A stretch of DNA of 64,000 bases from Symsagittifera roscoffensis (GCF_963678635.1 NC_087066.1:13562517-13626516); one strand, 5' to 3'. Shown: positions 11,916-23,361, numbered from the stretch's first letter. The notes: generated by a model from the letters alone, not told the origin. A program made the numbers and translations.

Positions 11916-12149
11916 CCGAGTCCTACTTGTGTTTTAATAATTTTTTCGTTTCCGATCCGTTTTGGTCGTGAAGTGTCCTCACGCTCAATACTGAATTGTC
12001 GTCATCGTCGGTTTGACCTTTTCGTTCCAGGCGTTGATCACTCCACATGTTTCTTGGTTTTCGCTCCAGAAATATTCCGACGTTACGTTTTTACAGTTTT
12101 CGGTATTGACAGAATCTATTTCAAAATTTACAGATGGTCTTTTAATCTT

Positions 12150-12470
12150 TGACTTAATTTTGCGAAAAGGCCTTTTTAGTTACAATTTTCACAAATGATA
12201 TTTCTGGCCGGACAGACTTTTAGATGCCCCTTAGTAAAAAAAATTTCCGCATTTCATGTTGGAGTTGCTTGTTTCAATATTCAAGCTTGTTTTTTTTGAG
12301 ATGGTTTTTTTCGTTGAATGGTTTGAAGCTTGGCCCGTTGGTTGCTTTTGCCATTTTCGTGAACTTTTGTTGGCTGAAATAGCCTTTCCGTCTATTAGGG
12401 CCTGGCTCAAAGCTTCCAATGGGCTAATGGTTGACGATAGAAGTTTCGGTTGGGTCTCGCTATTCTTCAT
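12150..12470 (-). pseudogene. TyB gag nucleocapsid with two zinc-knuckle-like motifs
   Basis: A polar basic segment (12470-12231, with KKTISKKTS) runs into a Cys/His-rich stretch near 12250-12170. Across one frameshift it reads KCGN, then TKGHLKVCPAR, then a C-x2-C pair in ICENC. This looks like two successive CCHC knuckles with lost positions. It lies at the end of gag and before protease, the usual place. Between 12471 and 12714 nothing is recognisable. Confidence 0.55.
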
Positions 12471-12714
12471 TCATAGGTTGCCCGTGCTAGCTAGATCCTT
12501 CATTGCTCCTCAGAACTGTTCGAAAGATTCCTTTTCTCTTTGTTATTGATTTAAGAGTTTGTACATCTCAAATATGACGTTTGGAGGTTTTTTAAAAGCA
12601 AGGTCCAGAAGACCCCAAAATTCTTTGAAAAAGATAGCTAAAATTTTCACTCTAGGGTTTTTTGGGAGAATATCCTCTTCCCTTCAATAAAATAGGATTG
12701 ATTTCAACTTTTTG

Positions 12715-13053
12715 TCAGATTCCGCACGTCTCAACCCTCCGAAATTCTTTTTTTTTTTCGTCTGATTTTCTTTTCTCTTCGGCGACTTCGTAGGACTTCA
12801 TAGTAATTCTATTTCTTGCCTCTCGACTGGCTCGTTCATTTTCCAACTCACTTCCTGTGGACTGTTCGAGGATTGGAAACTGAACTTCTGGTACCTCTCG
12901 TCCGCTTAGATTGTCGATATCCAGATTCTCCTTCGCTATAATGGTCAATTGAAATTGGTCGCTCCAGTGGGTCCAGGAATGCGGTGGTTCCATAGTGTGG
13001 TTCGGCCAAAATGCAGGAATTCCCCGCAGGTTCGATTTGTTTGACTGCGCCAT
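12715..13053 (-). pseudogene. TyB gag N-terminal region
   Basis: Starts with an ATG at 13053 that overlaps the LTR/primer-binding junction. Residues 12-30 include IPAFWPNHTMEPPHSWTHW, a gag motif in many metazoan Ty3/gypsy elements (the region around a conserved Trp that precedes the capsid). The related element at 47213 begins equivalently with a WPPNQAEPQ stretch. The frame ends in a charged Glu/Lys/Arg tract at 12715. The open length (112 residues) is only the start of a normal gag. Confidence 0.7.
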
Positions 13054-13340
13054 AAGAAACTATTCTAATGATAACCTTGAATATGTACAAGTATGTACAC
13101 TAACTAGGAATTAAAAGAATAAGATGGTTAAGAATGAAAATAGTAGTCTATTCTAAAACACCATTAAACAATGAACAATGATCGACCGATGGTCAATATG
13201 AAGCATAGTTGGCAGGTATCTAATTAATGCCAAGGTCAATAGATTAAACTAAATGAACAACTCACAAAATAATGGATCATGATTGGTTAGTAAGAAGTAT
13301 TTTTAGAGATAGTTTTGTCAATATGATAACTGGATATAAA
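13054..13340 (-). repeat. TyB 5' LTR
   Basis: Paired with 7947-8165 by ordered shared blocks. Its inner end (13054) abuts the gag ATG and a TGGCGCAG motif. It is about 65 bp longer than the 3' LTR owing mainly to an inserted stretch near 13140-13190. The right border is approximate. Confidence 0.65.
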
Positions 13341-13517
13341 TACTAGTTTTAAACTGGTTCCAAGATTTTCAGAAAGTTGAGCAGCTTTAAAGCGTAACTA
13401 GATCAAAATATCGGTTTGCGGCCTCATTTTCAAACTAAGGGCAATAAAACGACTACTGAAAAATTGCAAAAGTGTAAATTGTAAATAAAAAAGATGAATG
13501 TTTGTTCATGTTTTTAG

Positions 13518-14769
13518 GATTGCGTCAGACGGCAATCGTGAACAATACTTTGACCAGTGCGAATCTGCTCACTCTCATCTTCTTCGTCGTAATGGGCTTG
13601 TTTTTGGGCGACTGGTCTAACTGGTCAAACAATTTTTTACCTTATGGATTTTCATCTGTCTTCGTTGGCGCCTCTCGTGTTTATTTTTTCTTTTTGGGAT
13701 ACGACGTGGCAACTGTGGCCAGCGAGGAGGCAAAAAACCCCGCTCGATCTGTTCCGGTAGCACAGATCTTTTATTTAAAATTACCACCATTTTATTCGTA
13801 ACAGGTCTCATGTCTTTAATAGCCGTTTCCCTTACCATAATGGTACCATATTTGGACATTTCTGAAACGAACGCGTTATCAGCAGCTTTTGATTATAACG
13901 GCTTACATTGGGCTGCAAACGCAGTTTCAGCAGGAGCTATCCTGTCGCTGTCGTGTATCGTTATTTCCAATATCATGTGCATATCACGATTGACCTATGC
14001 AATAGCTTCTGAAGGACTTCTGTTTAGATTTTTGGCTCGAGTTAATGCAAGAACGCAGGTGCCAATAATTGCCACAGTTTGCGGGGCGATGATAGTAATT
14101 CCGACTGCTTTTTTCGTACCACTTGAAGATTTAGCAGATATGATGGAATTTGGAAATCTCGTGGCGTACGCGTTTATCGCGTTTGCAGTGATCAAACTTC
14201 GAACGACAATACTAGAATTTCCAAAACACGACTGGTCAACTGATTTATGCGATGAAGCAAGCAGCCTTCTTGGGAATGGAAACGAAAACAATTCCCCGAA
14301 AACTATATTTCACGAAATATCCAAATCCGACAAGAACCAACGTAATTTAGAGTGGAACCAAAAACAATTCATTTCGGCAACTTTGTTTCTTCTTTGTGCT
14401 TTCCTTGCGTGTATATCCCTGACAATCGCCCAAAACGCAACAGTTGATAAATTCGTAGAGTTTTGGGTAAGCATCATCTCTTTTGCTTGCTTTTTATGTA
14501 TAGCTGGGTTTTGTTTGGCATTTTTCTGGTCGAATTCTTGTATCACTGATTATGGGGACGACAATGGATACAGAGTACCTTTCGTGCCAGTTTTACCCGC
14601 CTTTTCGGTCTTCGTGAATTTCTACTTGATGACTCAGCTAAGTTTGGTGACTTGGGCCAGATCAGCTATTTGGGTTACCTGTGGACTCTTAATATATTTC
14701 TTCTATGGGGCAAAGAACAGTTCTTTGGAGGAAAAGGAATTAGACGATTCCAGCATAGAATGCGAATGA
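13518..14769 (+). CDS. Cationic amino acid transporter (SLC7 family), 3' part, with one frameshift
   Basis: Encodes the C-terminal part of a multi-pass plasma-membrane amino acid transporter. A 3' splice site (TTTTTAG at 13511-13517) precedes GLRQTAIVNN, a conserved CAT segment. TVASEEAKNP follows, then several hydrophobic helices with LSCIVISNIMCISRLTYAIA. The last 60 residues match the permease C-terminal domain, with YRVPFVPVLPAFSVFVNFYL and an IYFFYGAKNSS end. The frame moves by one near 13758: upstream reads to VPVA and downstream resumes within the next helix. I tested the local GT and AG pairs and none restores phase, so this is a base error, a polymorphism or gene inactivation. N-terminal exons are not in the window; TyB lies immediately upstream. 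Stop TGA 14767-14769. Confidence 0.85.
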
Positions 14770-14797
14770 AAAGTCAAAAATCAAAGAGTTGATCATA

Positions 14798-14803
14798 AAT
14801 AAA
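14798..14803 (+). terminator. Poly(A) signal of the transporter gene
   Basis: AATAAA 28 bases after the transporter stop codon, followed by A-rich sequence. The stretch from here to about 14950 contains nothing else recognisable. Confidence 0.7.
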
Positions 14804-15589
14804 ACAGAAAAAAAGAAAAACTTTTATATGATCACTAAGATTATCAAAACAATTGAGTAGTATTCATTAAAAAGTTGCACAGTTATACACTTGATTACTA
14901 AAAAATTTTCGCACTGCTAAAAAAGTTGGCTCTAATTCAATTAATCATTCCTTTCGTATACCAAATACTAATGAGCAATATGTTGAAGATGTATTCACTG
15001 TTGTAAAGCACTAAAAATGCTCAATTAAGTTCGAAAATTAGTTTGACTTGGCTCTCCGAGATGATAGAAGTCGAATACTCAAATGGCGGAAACCAACAGC
15101 GGATTTAGGTGGGAGCGGGTGGGCGGGCGCCCCCTTTCCTTAGGGATTCGACGCCCTGCCGACCAAAAGGATCACCCTTTATACTTTTTTTGAGATATCC
15201 ACTTTTTGATGACTGGCCTTAAAATTTGTCTAAAGTCGCCCTTGGCGCCATTATATTGGAACCATTTTAAAACTAGTATTTATAAACCAATTATATTCTT
15301 TATAAAGTATTACTTACTAACCAATCTATGATCCATAGCTAACATTGACAATTATTTGTAGCGCTGAAACTGAGATGTATCTACGTCTCAATAAGACTAC
15401 TCCGATATTTCAAACGAAATGGCAAATATCAGGTGAAAAATTGAACAACGGACCAAGCCTTTTCATCGTAACGCGACGCAAACCAAAAAAAATATATACA
15501 TCTTCAGAGTTTTTCATGCAGTAGATTTTCAATCTCTATGATGAAAATAAATCTACTAGGAGCAGGGGGTGATTCCTAAAGGGATCATT

Positions 15590-15775
15590 GGGTATAGATT
15601 ATACAAAATGGTCCCTACGTAAATATTTATACCTAATGATCCCTATGTAAAATATTTATACCTAACGATCCCTCTGTATAAATTTAATAGCTACTGATCC
15701 GTATGTAAAATTATTGATCCCTAATGATCCCAATGTATAAATTTTATACTCAATGATCCTTATGTGAAAATTGTG
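15590..15775. repeat. GATCCC minisatellite, unit 1
   Basis: Six to seven imperfect copies of about 27 bp built on ATGATCCCTATGTAAAATATTTATACCTA, next to a near-palindrome GATCCCTAAAGGGATC in other units. Equivalent tracts occur at 18275-18460, 21150-21275, 23880-24060 and 28285-28460, with differing copy number. Confidence 0.75.
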
Positions 15776-16179
15776 TTGGTTAAAAGAAATCGTTCTGGCG
15801 ATATATTATTTCCTTTCGCCCCTATAGCTCGGCAAGCAATGTTAAACTAAAATTGAACTAAAATTATTCAATGCGTTTTGCTGTTGAGGGTCTTCGCGAA
15901 TTGGTTCTTTCAATGTTTCTATAAATTCTATGGTCTTGGTGAAAAGAGATATGAAACGAATTGGTTAAATTATACACACAATCTTCTAAACAAGTGTCGT
16001 TTAAAGGCACCAAAAACAGTTTGGAGTCAATTCCAATATGAAATTTCTCAAAACCACTCCCGATAAAATAGTAACACAAAACCAAAAGTGGATTTAAAGC
16101 AGCCCGCCCTTACCTAATTGTGAACAAACGTGGAAAGTAAGTATAATTTAGTACACTAATTTACAACATTAAATTTTGT

Positions 16180-16876
16180 ATTCAACTTTAATCAAACACA
16201 CAACCTTAGAGTTTTTGTTTGTTTTGCGTCTCTTTGACTGCGGTGCTGAATCTTCAACTGCTTCGCGGTCGAGGTACCATTCATCATCCGAAGGCGAAGA
16301 AGTGACTGCATTTAAATCAACCAAACCATCGCTTTCGATATTGCTCTCAGCAATTTCTGTGACGCGAATTCTACCTGGATCTGAAGCTTAATAGTTTGTG
16401 AAAACGTTTAACAGGTCTCTCAACGATCGGCTCGTGTGAGTAATCATCTCAAGGAAGCTATCTTCCGACCCATAATTCGTATCTTGCGTGAAGATTTCTT
16501 CTTGGTTCGAGTTCTCCTGATCCCAGTCGATTATTCCATCTTTTTCCTCTAAAAATGTCAGGCAAACATCTATATCTTCATCTTCTTGGTGACTGGTGCT
16601 ATTAGTTTCACTCACGTTCCTTTCGCTATCATCATTGTCTTCATCATCATCCTGATTGCTATCGGTGTTATCTGGAAAGATAGAAGCATTCATGGTTCTA
16701 TAGTGACCATATGGCAATGTGGAGATACCATCGCTGAGGATGTATCGCTTATCATCATAGGCTGATAGGCTATTTTGTTTGCTAGAACAGTGTTCAGAAT
16801 ACGCCTCTCGGAGATGATGCGAGTATTTTCGGCTCGTAAAAGTTTCCAGAGGCGGGAGTTTCGATGTATTTTTCAT
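16180..16876 (-). pseudogene. ORF-A copy 1: acidic protein with basic tail, broken
   Basis: Opens at 16876 with MKNTSKLPPLETFTSRKYSH, runs 162 codons and stops at 16388, where unit 2 continues. The remaining C-terminal codons are still present down to about 16180. The middle is very acidic (a DDDEDNDDSE run). Unit 2 gives the complete form. The stop arises where GAAGCTTAATAG replaces the sequence giving EAPDPG. No function is known to me. Confidence 0.55.
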
Positions 16877-17684
16877 GAGTTGACAACCGTTGAGTCACCT
16901 TAATGATTCCTTTGGCAGATTGCTTACGTGTATCTAAAAAAATGATGCTCACTAATCATTTTTTATCTAACTGTTTTGTAAACTTACACTTGGAATCGAA
17001 AATAAAAAAAAATATGTACGCATCTTTTTCAGAAGATCCGCACCCACCCATTTAAAAAAAGGTGATAACTATTCAACCTAGCTCACTCCGACCCACAGAA
17101 ACACAAAAATTTTAAGCCAATTGCCAAATTTTTATTTTTGAAATAAAAAAAAAATTTTAAATTTTTTCAAATTTTTCCGATTTTTCGGAACTTTAATTTT
17201 TGAAAAAAAAGCGGTCTTTGAACATTTTTGAGCCGGTAACTTTGAATGAAATGTACTAACTCTCTTTTTTTGTATTCCAAATACTAATAAGCAATATGTT
17301 GAAGATGTATTCATCGTTGTAAAGCATTAAAAATATTCAATTAAGTTCGAAAATTAGTTTGACTTGGCTCTCCGAGATGATGTAGGTCGAATACTCAAAT
17401 GGCGGAAACCAACAGCGGATTTAGGTGAGAGGGGGTGTGCGGGCACCCTCTTCCCTTAGGGATTCGACGCCCTGCCGACCAAAAGGATCCCCCTTTATAC
17501 TTTTTTGAGATATCCACTTTTAGATGACTTGCCTTAAAATTTGTCTAAAGTCGCCCTTGGCGCCATTATATTGGAACCATTTTGAAACTAGTATTTATAA
17601 ACCAATTATATTCTTTATAAAGTATTACTTACTAACCAACCTATGATCCATAGCTAACTTTGACAATTATTTGTAGTGCTGAAA

Positions 17685-17960
17685 CTACTTGTAGTTTCAG
17701 ACTAGAACAATTTGAATAAATCTTAGAAGACAGTTGTTCTCCTTGGAACAACTTCCAGAAACCTAACACGCAAATACCAGTTTACACTAAATCTTTTGAG
17801 ACTAGGAGATATAAGAGTAAGATAAGGATTGGTGATAGATTAAAAAGTTGCACGAGTCTATCCACCCGAAAATAAGATTGCGTGACTAACAGACGGTGTA
17901 CTTTACCTGAAATTACTCTATGAGTGAGCCACCTCGGTCTTAAGCTCATCTGGTGCGATA
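17685..17960 (+). repeat. TyA-family LTR-like segment within array unit 2
   Basis: Begins with a perfect 10-bp inverted repeat (CTGAAACTAC-TT-GTAGTTTCAG) and ends at CATCTGGTGCGA. Its block order equals the reverse complement of 7640-7925. Equivalent segments occur near 20297, 23153 and 26090 in other units, more or less truncated. No second LTR or pol sequence follows, so only the 5' end of the retroelement was captured. Confidence 0.65.
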
Positions 17961-18232
17961 AGAAGTCTCAAAAACAAGACCTACTAATCATACTAGAATT
18001 AAGATCAAAATCAAAATTGCAAAATTGTAAGAAGTTAGATGGCATAGACAGTTTAATAGAAATGTCTCTACGTCTCAATAAGACTACTCCGATATTTCAA
18101 ACGAAATGGCAAATATCAGGTGAAAAATTGAACAACGGACCAAGCCTTTTCATCGTAACGCGACGCAAACCAAAAAAAAATATATACGTCTTCAGAGTTT
18201 TTCATGCAGTAGATTTTCAATCTCTAAGATGA
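17924..18232 (+). pseudogene. TyA-family gag start, array unit 2
   Basis: A 102-residue open frame (the first codon may not be the true start) whose second half, SLRLNKTTPIFQTKW then NNGPSLFIVTRRK and a VDFQSLR end, aligns with the minus-strand gag start at 7364-7555. The fragment ends at the border with the minisatellite block, so gag is truncated in every array unit. Confidence 0.5.
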
Positions 18233-18819
18233 AAATAAATCTACTAGGAGCAGGGGGTGATTCATAAAGGGATCATTGGGTATAGATTATACATAATAGT
18301 CCCTACGTAAATATTTATACCTAATGATCCCTATGTAAAATATTTATACCTAACGATCCCTCTGTATAAATTTAATAGCTACTGATCCGTATGTAAAATT
18401 ATTGATCCCTAATGATCCCAATGTATAATTTTTATACTCAATGATCCTTATGTGAAAAATGTGTTGGTTAAAACGAAATCGTTCGGGCGATATATTATTT
18501 CCTTTCGCCGCTATAGCTCGGCAAGCAATGTTAAACTAAAATTGAACTAAAATTATTCAATGCATTTTGCTGTTGAGGGTCTTCGCGAATTGGTTCTTTC
18601 AATGTTTCTATAAATTCTATGGTCTTGGTGAAAAGAGATATGAAACGAATTGGTTAAATTATACACACAATCTTCTAAACAAGTGTCGTTTAAAGGCACC
18701 AAAAACAGTTTGGAGTCAATTCCAATATGAAATTTCTCAAAACCACTAAAGTAAGTATAATTTAGTACACTAATTTACAACATCAAGTTTTGTATTCAAC
18801 TTGAAACAAACACACAACC

Positions 18820-19491
18820 TTAGAGTTTTTTGTTTGTTTTGCGTCTCTTTGAGTGCGGTGCTGAATCTTCAACTGCTTCGCGGTCGAGGTACCATTCATC
18901 ATCCGAAGGAGAAGAAGTGACTGCATTTAAATCAACCAAACCATCGCTTTCGATATAGTTCTCAGCAATTTCTGTGACGCGAAATCTACCTGGATCTGGA
19001 GCTTCATAATTTGTGAAAACGTTTAACAGGTCTCTCAACGATCGGCTCGGTTGAGTAGTCATCTCAAGGAAGCTATCTTCCGACCCATAATTCGTGTCTT
19101 GCGTGAAGATTTCTTTTTGGTTCGAGTTCTCCTGATCCCAGTCGACTATCTCATTTTTTTCCTTGAAAAATTTCAGCCAAACAACTAAATCTTCATCTTC
19201 TTGGTGACTGGTGCTATTAGTTTCACTCACGTTCCTTTCGCTATCATCATTGTCTTCATCATCATCCTGATTGCTATCGGTGTTATCTGGAAAGATAGAA
19301 GAATTCATGGTTCTATAGTGACCGTATGGCAATGTGGAGATACCATCGCCGAGGATGTATCGCTTATCATCATAGGCTGATAGGCTATTTTGTTTGCTAG
19401 AACAGTGTTCAGAATACGCCTCTCGGAGATGATGCGAGTATTTTCGGCTCGTAAAAGTTTCCAGAGGCGAGAGTTTCGATGTATTTTTCAT
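18820..19491 (-). CDS. ORF-A copy 2: intact 223-residue acidic protein of unknown function
   Basis: The only uninterrupted copy. Residues 1-60 are mixed polar (ETFTSRKYSHHLREAYSEHC). Residues about 68-105 are strongly acidic with Asp, Glu and Ser. Residues 105-150 contain WLKFF and DWDQENSNQ, followed by SRSLRDLLNVFTNYEAPDPG. The end has SSPSDDEWYLDRE and the basic SKRRKTNKKL, which looks like a nuclear localisation signal. No known domain was recognised. A candidate 3' splice site (TTTTTTTAG) lies about 70 bp upstream, so more exons are possible. Acidic plus NLS could fit a nuclear or DNA-element-encoded protein; that is inference. Confidence 0.6.
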   Translation of the reverse strand: MKNTSKLSPLETFTSRKYSHHLREAYSEHCSSKQNSLSAYDDKRYILGDGISTLPYGHYRTMNSSIFPDNTDSNQDDDEDNDDSERNVSETNSTSHQEDEDLVVWLKFFKEKNEIVDWDQENSNQKEIFTQDTNYGSEDSFLEMTTQPSRSLRDLLNVFTNYEAPDPGRFRVTEIAENYIESDGLVDLNAVTSSPSDDEWYLDREAVEDSAPHSKRRKTNKKL

Positions 19492-20675
19492 GAGTTGGCA
19501 ACCGTTGAGTCACCTTAGTGATTCCTTTGGCAGATTGCTTACGTGTATCTAAAAAAATGATGCTCACTAATCATTTTTTATCTAACTGTTTTGTAAACTT
19601 ACACTTGGAATCGAAAATAAAAAAAAATATGTAACGCATCTTTTTCAGAAGATCCGCTGCCCCCATTTAAAAAAAAGGTAATAACTATTCAACCTAGCTC
19701 ATTCCGACCCACAGAAACACAAAAAATCTAAGTCAATTGCTAAATTTCCTTTTTGAAATAAAAAAAACTTTATAAATTTTTTCAAATTTTTTTTCCGATT
19801 TTTCGAAACTTTAATTTTTGAAAAAAAAAGCAGTCTTTGAACATTTTTGTGCCGGTAACTTTGAATGAAATGTACTAACTCTCTTTTTGTATACCAAATA
19901 CTAATAAGCAATATGTTGAAGATGTATTCATCTTTGTAAAGCACTAAAAATATTCAATTAAGTTCGAAAATTAGTTTGACTTGGCTCTCTGAGATGATGT
20001 AGGTCGAATACTCAAATGGCGGAAAGCAACAGCGGATTTAGGTGGGAGGGGGTGTGCGGGCACCCTCTTCCCTTAGGGATTCGACGCCCTGGCGACCAAA
20101 AGGATCCCCTTTTATACTTTTTTGAGATATCCACTTTTAGATGACTTGCCTTAAAATTTGTCTAAAGTCGCCCTTGGCGCCATTATATTGGAACCATTTT
20201 GAAACTAGTATTTATAAACCAATATATTCTTTATAAAGTATTACTTACTAACCAACCTATGATCCATAGCTAACTTTGACAATTATTTGTAGTGCTGAAA
20301 CTACTTGTAGTTTCAGACTAGAACATTTCGAATAAATCTTGGAAGACAGTTGTTCTCCTTGGAACAAGTCAAGAAACCTAACCCGCAAATACCAGTATAC
20401 AGAGATCTTTTGAGACTATGAGATTTAAGAGTAAGATAAGGATTGGTGATAGATTAAACAGTTGCACGAATCTATCCGCCCGAAAAAAAGATTGCGTGAC
20501 GAACAGACGGTGTACTTTACCTGAAATTACTCTATGAGTGAGCCACCTTGGTCTTAAACTCATCTGGTGCGACAAGATGTCTCAAAAACAAGACCTACTA
20601 ATCATACTAGAATTAAGATCAAAATAAAAATAGCAAAATTGTAAGAAGTTAGATGGCAGAGACAGTTTAATAGAA

Positions 20676-20888
20676 ATGTCTCTACGTCTCAATAAGACTA
20701 CTCCGATATTTCAAACGAAATGGCAAATACCAGGTGAAAAAATGAACAACGGACCAAGCCTTTTCATCGTAATGCGACGCAAACCAAAAAAATATATACG
20801 TCTTCAGAGTTATTCATGCAGTAGATTTTCAATCTCTAAGATGAAAATAAATCTACTAGGAGCAAAAACTTTAATTTTCAAGCAATAA
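20676..20888 (+). pseudogene. TyA-family gag start, array unit 3
   Basis: Copy of the fragment at 18064-18232 with a different 3' continuation (SISKMKINLLGAKTLIFKQ) supplied by the extra 230-bp block of unit 3. Confidence 0.45.
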
Positions 20889-21690
20889 ACTTCTTGATGC
20901 TTTCTGGCCATACAATATAACTATAAAAACGACTGATAAAAGATACACAAGTCGTTCCTTTCACCAAATCTGCACTAAATTTCAAAATTTTTGTAAAAGT
21001 AAAATTTATTGAAGAAAAAATACAAAAATTAGGAAGTAGCAAAATTAAAATTAGTTTAATTAAAACTATAAAGAGTTCCTTAGTCAAGGACTCGTTAGTA
21101 GTATAGATATCGGGGGGGGGGGGGGGGTGTGATCCCTAAAGGGATCCATGGGTATAGATTATACATAATGATCACTACGTAAATATTTATACCTAATGAT
21201 CCCTATGTAAAATATTTTAACCTAATGATCCCAATGTATAATTTTTATACTCAATGATCCTCATATGAAAATCGTGTTGGTTAAAACGAAATTGTTCTGG
21301 TGATATATTATTTCCTTTCGCACCCTACAGCTCTAAGCAATGTTGTATTCCAATTGAACTAAAAACTAAGGTCTTTGCGAATTGGTTCTTTCAATGTTTC
21401 TACCAACTCTATGGTCTTGGTGAAAATAGATTTGAAATGAAGTGGTTGAATTATACACACAATCTTCTAAACAAGTGTCGTTTAAAGGCACCAATACAGT
21501 TTGGAGTCAACTCCAATATGAAAATTCTCAAAACCACTCCCGATAAAATAGTAACACAGAACCAAAGTAGGATTTAAAGAAGCCCGCCCTTACCTAATTG
21601 TGAACAAACTTATTGTGGAAAGTAAGTATAATTTAGTACACTAATTTACAACATCAAGTTTTGTATTCAACTTGAAACAAATACACAACC

Positions 21691-22242
21691 TTAGAGTTTT
21701 TTGTTTGTTTTGCGTCTCTTTGAGTGCGGTGCTGAATCTTCAACTGCTTCGCGGTCGAGGTACCATTCATCATCCGAAGGAGAAGAAGTGACTGCATTTA
21801 AATCAACCAAACCATCGCTTTCGATATTGTTCTCAGCAATTTCTGTGACGCGAATTCTACCTGGATCTGGAGCTTCATAATTTGTGAAAACGTTTAACAG
21901 GTCTCTCAACGATCGGCTCGGTTGAGTAGTCATCTCAAGGAAGCTATCTTCCGACCCATAATTCGTGTCTTGCGTGAAGATTTCTTTTTGGTTCGAGTTC
22001 TCCTGATCCCAGTCGACTATCTCATTTTTTTCCTTGAAAAATTTCAGCCAAACAACTAAATCTTCATCTTCGTGGTGACTGGTGCTATTAGTTTCACTCA
22101 CGTTCCTTTCGCTATCATCATAGGCTGATAGGCTATTTTGTTTGCTCGAACAGTGTTCAGAATATGCCTTTCGGAGACGATGCGAGTATTTTCGGCTCGT
22201 AAAAGGTTTCCAGAGGTGAGTGTTTCGATGTATTTTTCATGA
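21691..22242 (-). pseudogene. ORF-A copy 3, deleted in the acidic region
   Basis: C-terminal 136 residues are open and nearly the same as copy 2. Upstream, about 160 bp are missing between two TATCATCAT repeats, removing most of the Asp/Glu run and shifting frame relative to the N-terminal part, which is still present to about 22242. Confidence 0.6.
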
Positions 22243-23361
22243 GTTGCAACCGTTGAGTCACCCTAGTGATTCCTTTGGCAGATTGCTTACGTGTATCTAG
22301 AAACATGATGCTCACTAATCATTTTATATCTAACTGTTTTGTAAACTTACACTTGAAATTGAAAATAAAAAAAAATATGTGCGCATCCTTTTCAGAAGAT
22401 CCCCCCTACATTTAAAAAAAAGGTGATAACTATTTAACCTACCTCACTGCGACCCACAGAAATACAAAAAGTCTAAGTCAAAAGCCAAAACTTCTCCAAA
22501 AATAAAATAAAAACTTTTTTTTTCAGATCTTTTTTTCCAAATTTTTTTTTGATGAAAATTTTACTGACAAAAGTTTTTTCAAAGGCTTTTTTCACATTCA
22601 TTTTTTTTCAATTTACTCAAAATTCAAAAAAAAATTCAAAAAAATTTTTTAACAAATTTTTCGAAACTTTAATTTTTGAAAAATAGCGGTCTTTGAACAT
22701 TTTTGAGCTGGTAATTTTGAAGGAAATGTGCTTACTCTCTTTTTGTAAACCAAAGACTAATAAGCAGTATTTTGAAGATGTATTCATTGTTGTAAAGCAC
22801 TAAAAATATTCAATTAAGTTCGAAAATTAGTTTGACTTGGCTCTCCGAGATGATGTAAGTCGAGTACTCAAATGGCGGAAACCAACGGCGGATTTAGGTA
22901 AGAGGGGGTGGGCGGGCGCCCCCTTTTCTTAGGGATTCGACGCCCTGCCGACCAAAAAGATCCCCTCTCATGCTTTTTTGAGATATCCACTTTTAGATGA
23001 CTGGCCTTGAAACTTGTCTAAAGTCGTCCTTGGCGCCATTATATTGGAACCAGTTTAAAACTAGTAATTATAAACCAATTATATTCTTTATAAAGTATTA
23101 CTTACTAACCAATCTATGATCCATAGCAAACATTGACAATTATTTGTAGTGCTGAAACTACTTGTAGTTTCAGACCAGAACATTTTGAATAAATCTTAGA
23201 ATACAGTTGTTCTCCTTGGAACAAGTTCAAGAAACCTAACCCGCAAATACCAGTATACAGAGATCTTTTGATACTAGGAGATAAAAGAGTAAGATAAGGA
23301 TTGGTGATAGACTAAACAGTTGCACGAGTTTATCCACCCGAAAATAAGATCAAAATAAAAA

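Larger units (their letters stand above)
7947..13340 (-). mobile_element. TyB: old Ty3/gypsy LTR retrotransposon
   Basis: Minus-strand element bounded by two diverged LTRs (7947-8165 and 13054-13340). In transcription order it has gag, nucleocapsid with two knuckles, protease, RT, RNase H, a spacer and integrase, the canonical Ty3/gypsy order. Every domain carries frameshifts or stops. The gag ATG overlaps a TGGCGCAG primer-binding-like motif at the inner LTR edge, exactly as in the plus-strand element at 46986-53108, so both belong to one lineage. The low LTR similarity suggests an old insertion. It sits directly upstream of the transporter exon and so may lie in one of its introns. Confidence 0.8.
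14951..17259. repeat. Array unit 1
   Basis: Lacks the LTR part: the sequence jumps from GCTGAAACT to the gag-start block near 15372. It carries the hAT-like terminus at 15098, the gag-start fragment (about 15375-15540), the minisatellite (15590-15775) and an ORF-A copy broken near its C-terminus. Confidence 0.8.
17260..19883. repeat. Array unit 2 (best preserved)
   Basis: Contains all blocks, including a complete LTR-like segment (17685-17960) and the only uninterrupted full-length ORF-A (18820-19491). It lacks about 70 bp between the conserved 190-bp block and ORF-A relative to unit 1 (joint near 18748). Confidence 0.85.
19884..22737. repeat. Array unit 3
   Basis: Adds about 230 bp between the gag-start block and the minisatellite (20880-21110), also present in units 4 and 6, followed by a poly-G run at 21112-21127. 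Its minisatellite is shortened. ORF-A has a deletion in its N-terminal half at a repeated TATCATCAT. Confidence 0.8.

Noticed and set aside
13757-13804. A 48-base intron (GTAGCA to AACAG) that would explain the transporter frame change
   Set aside because: The exon phases on the two sides do not agree, and the supposed intron itself encodes a fitting membrane helix.
15590-15775. Regular 27-bp repeats considered as a CRISPR-like array
   Set aside because: There are no unique spacers; the whole period repeats, the setting is eukaryotic and no cas genes are present.
15864-16085. Pair of overlapping short ORFs on both strands, repeated at 18567, 24155 and 26699
   Set aside because: Both strands stay open in the copies with similar numbers of changes, so conservation reflects duplication; neither frame shows a preferred coding signal.
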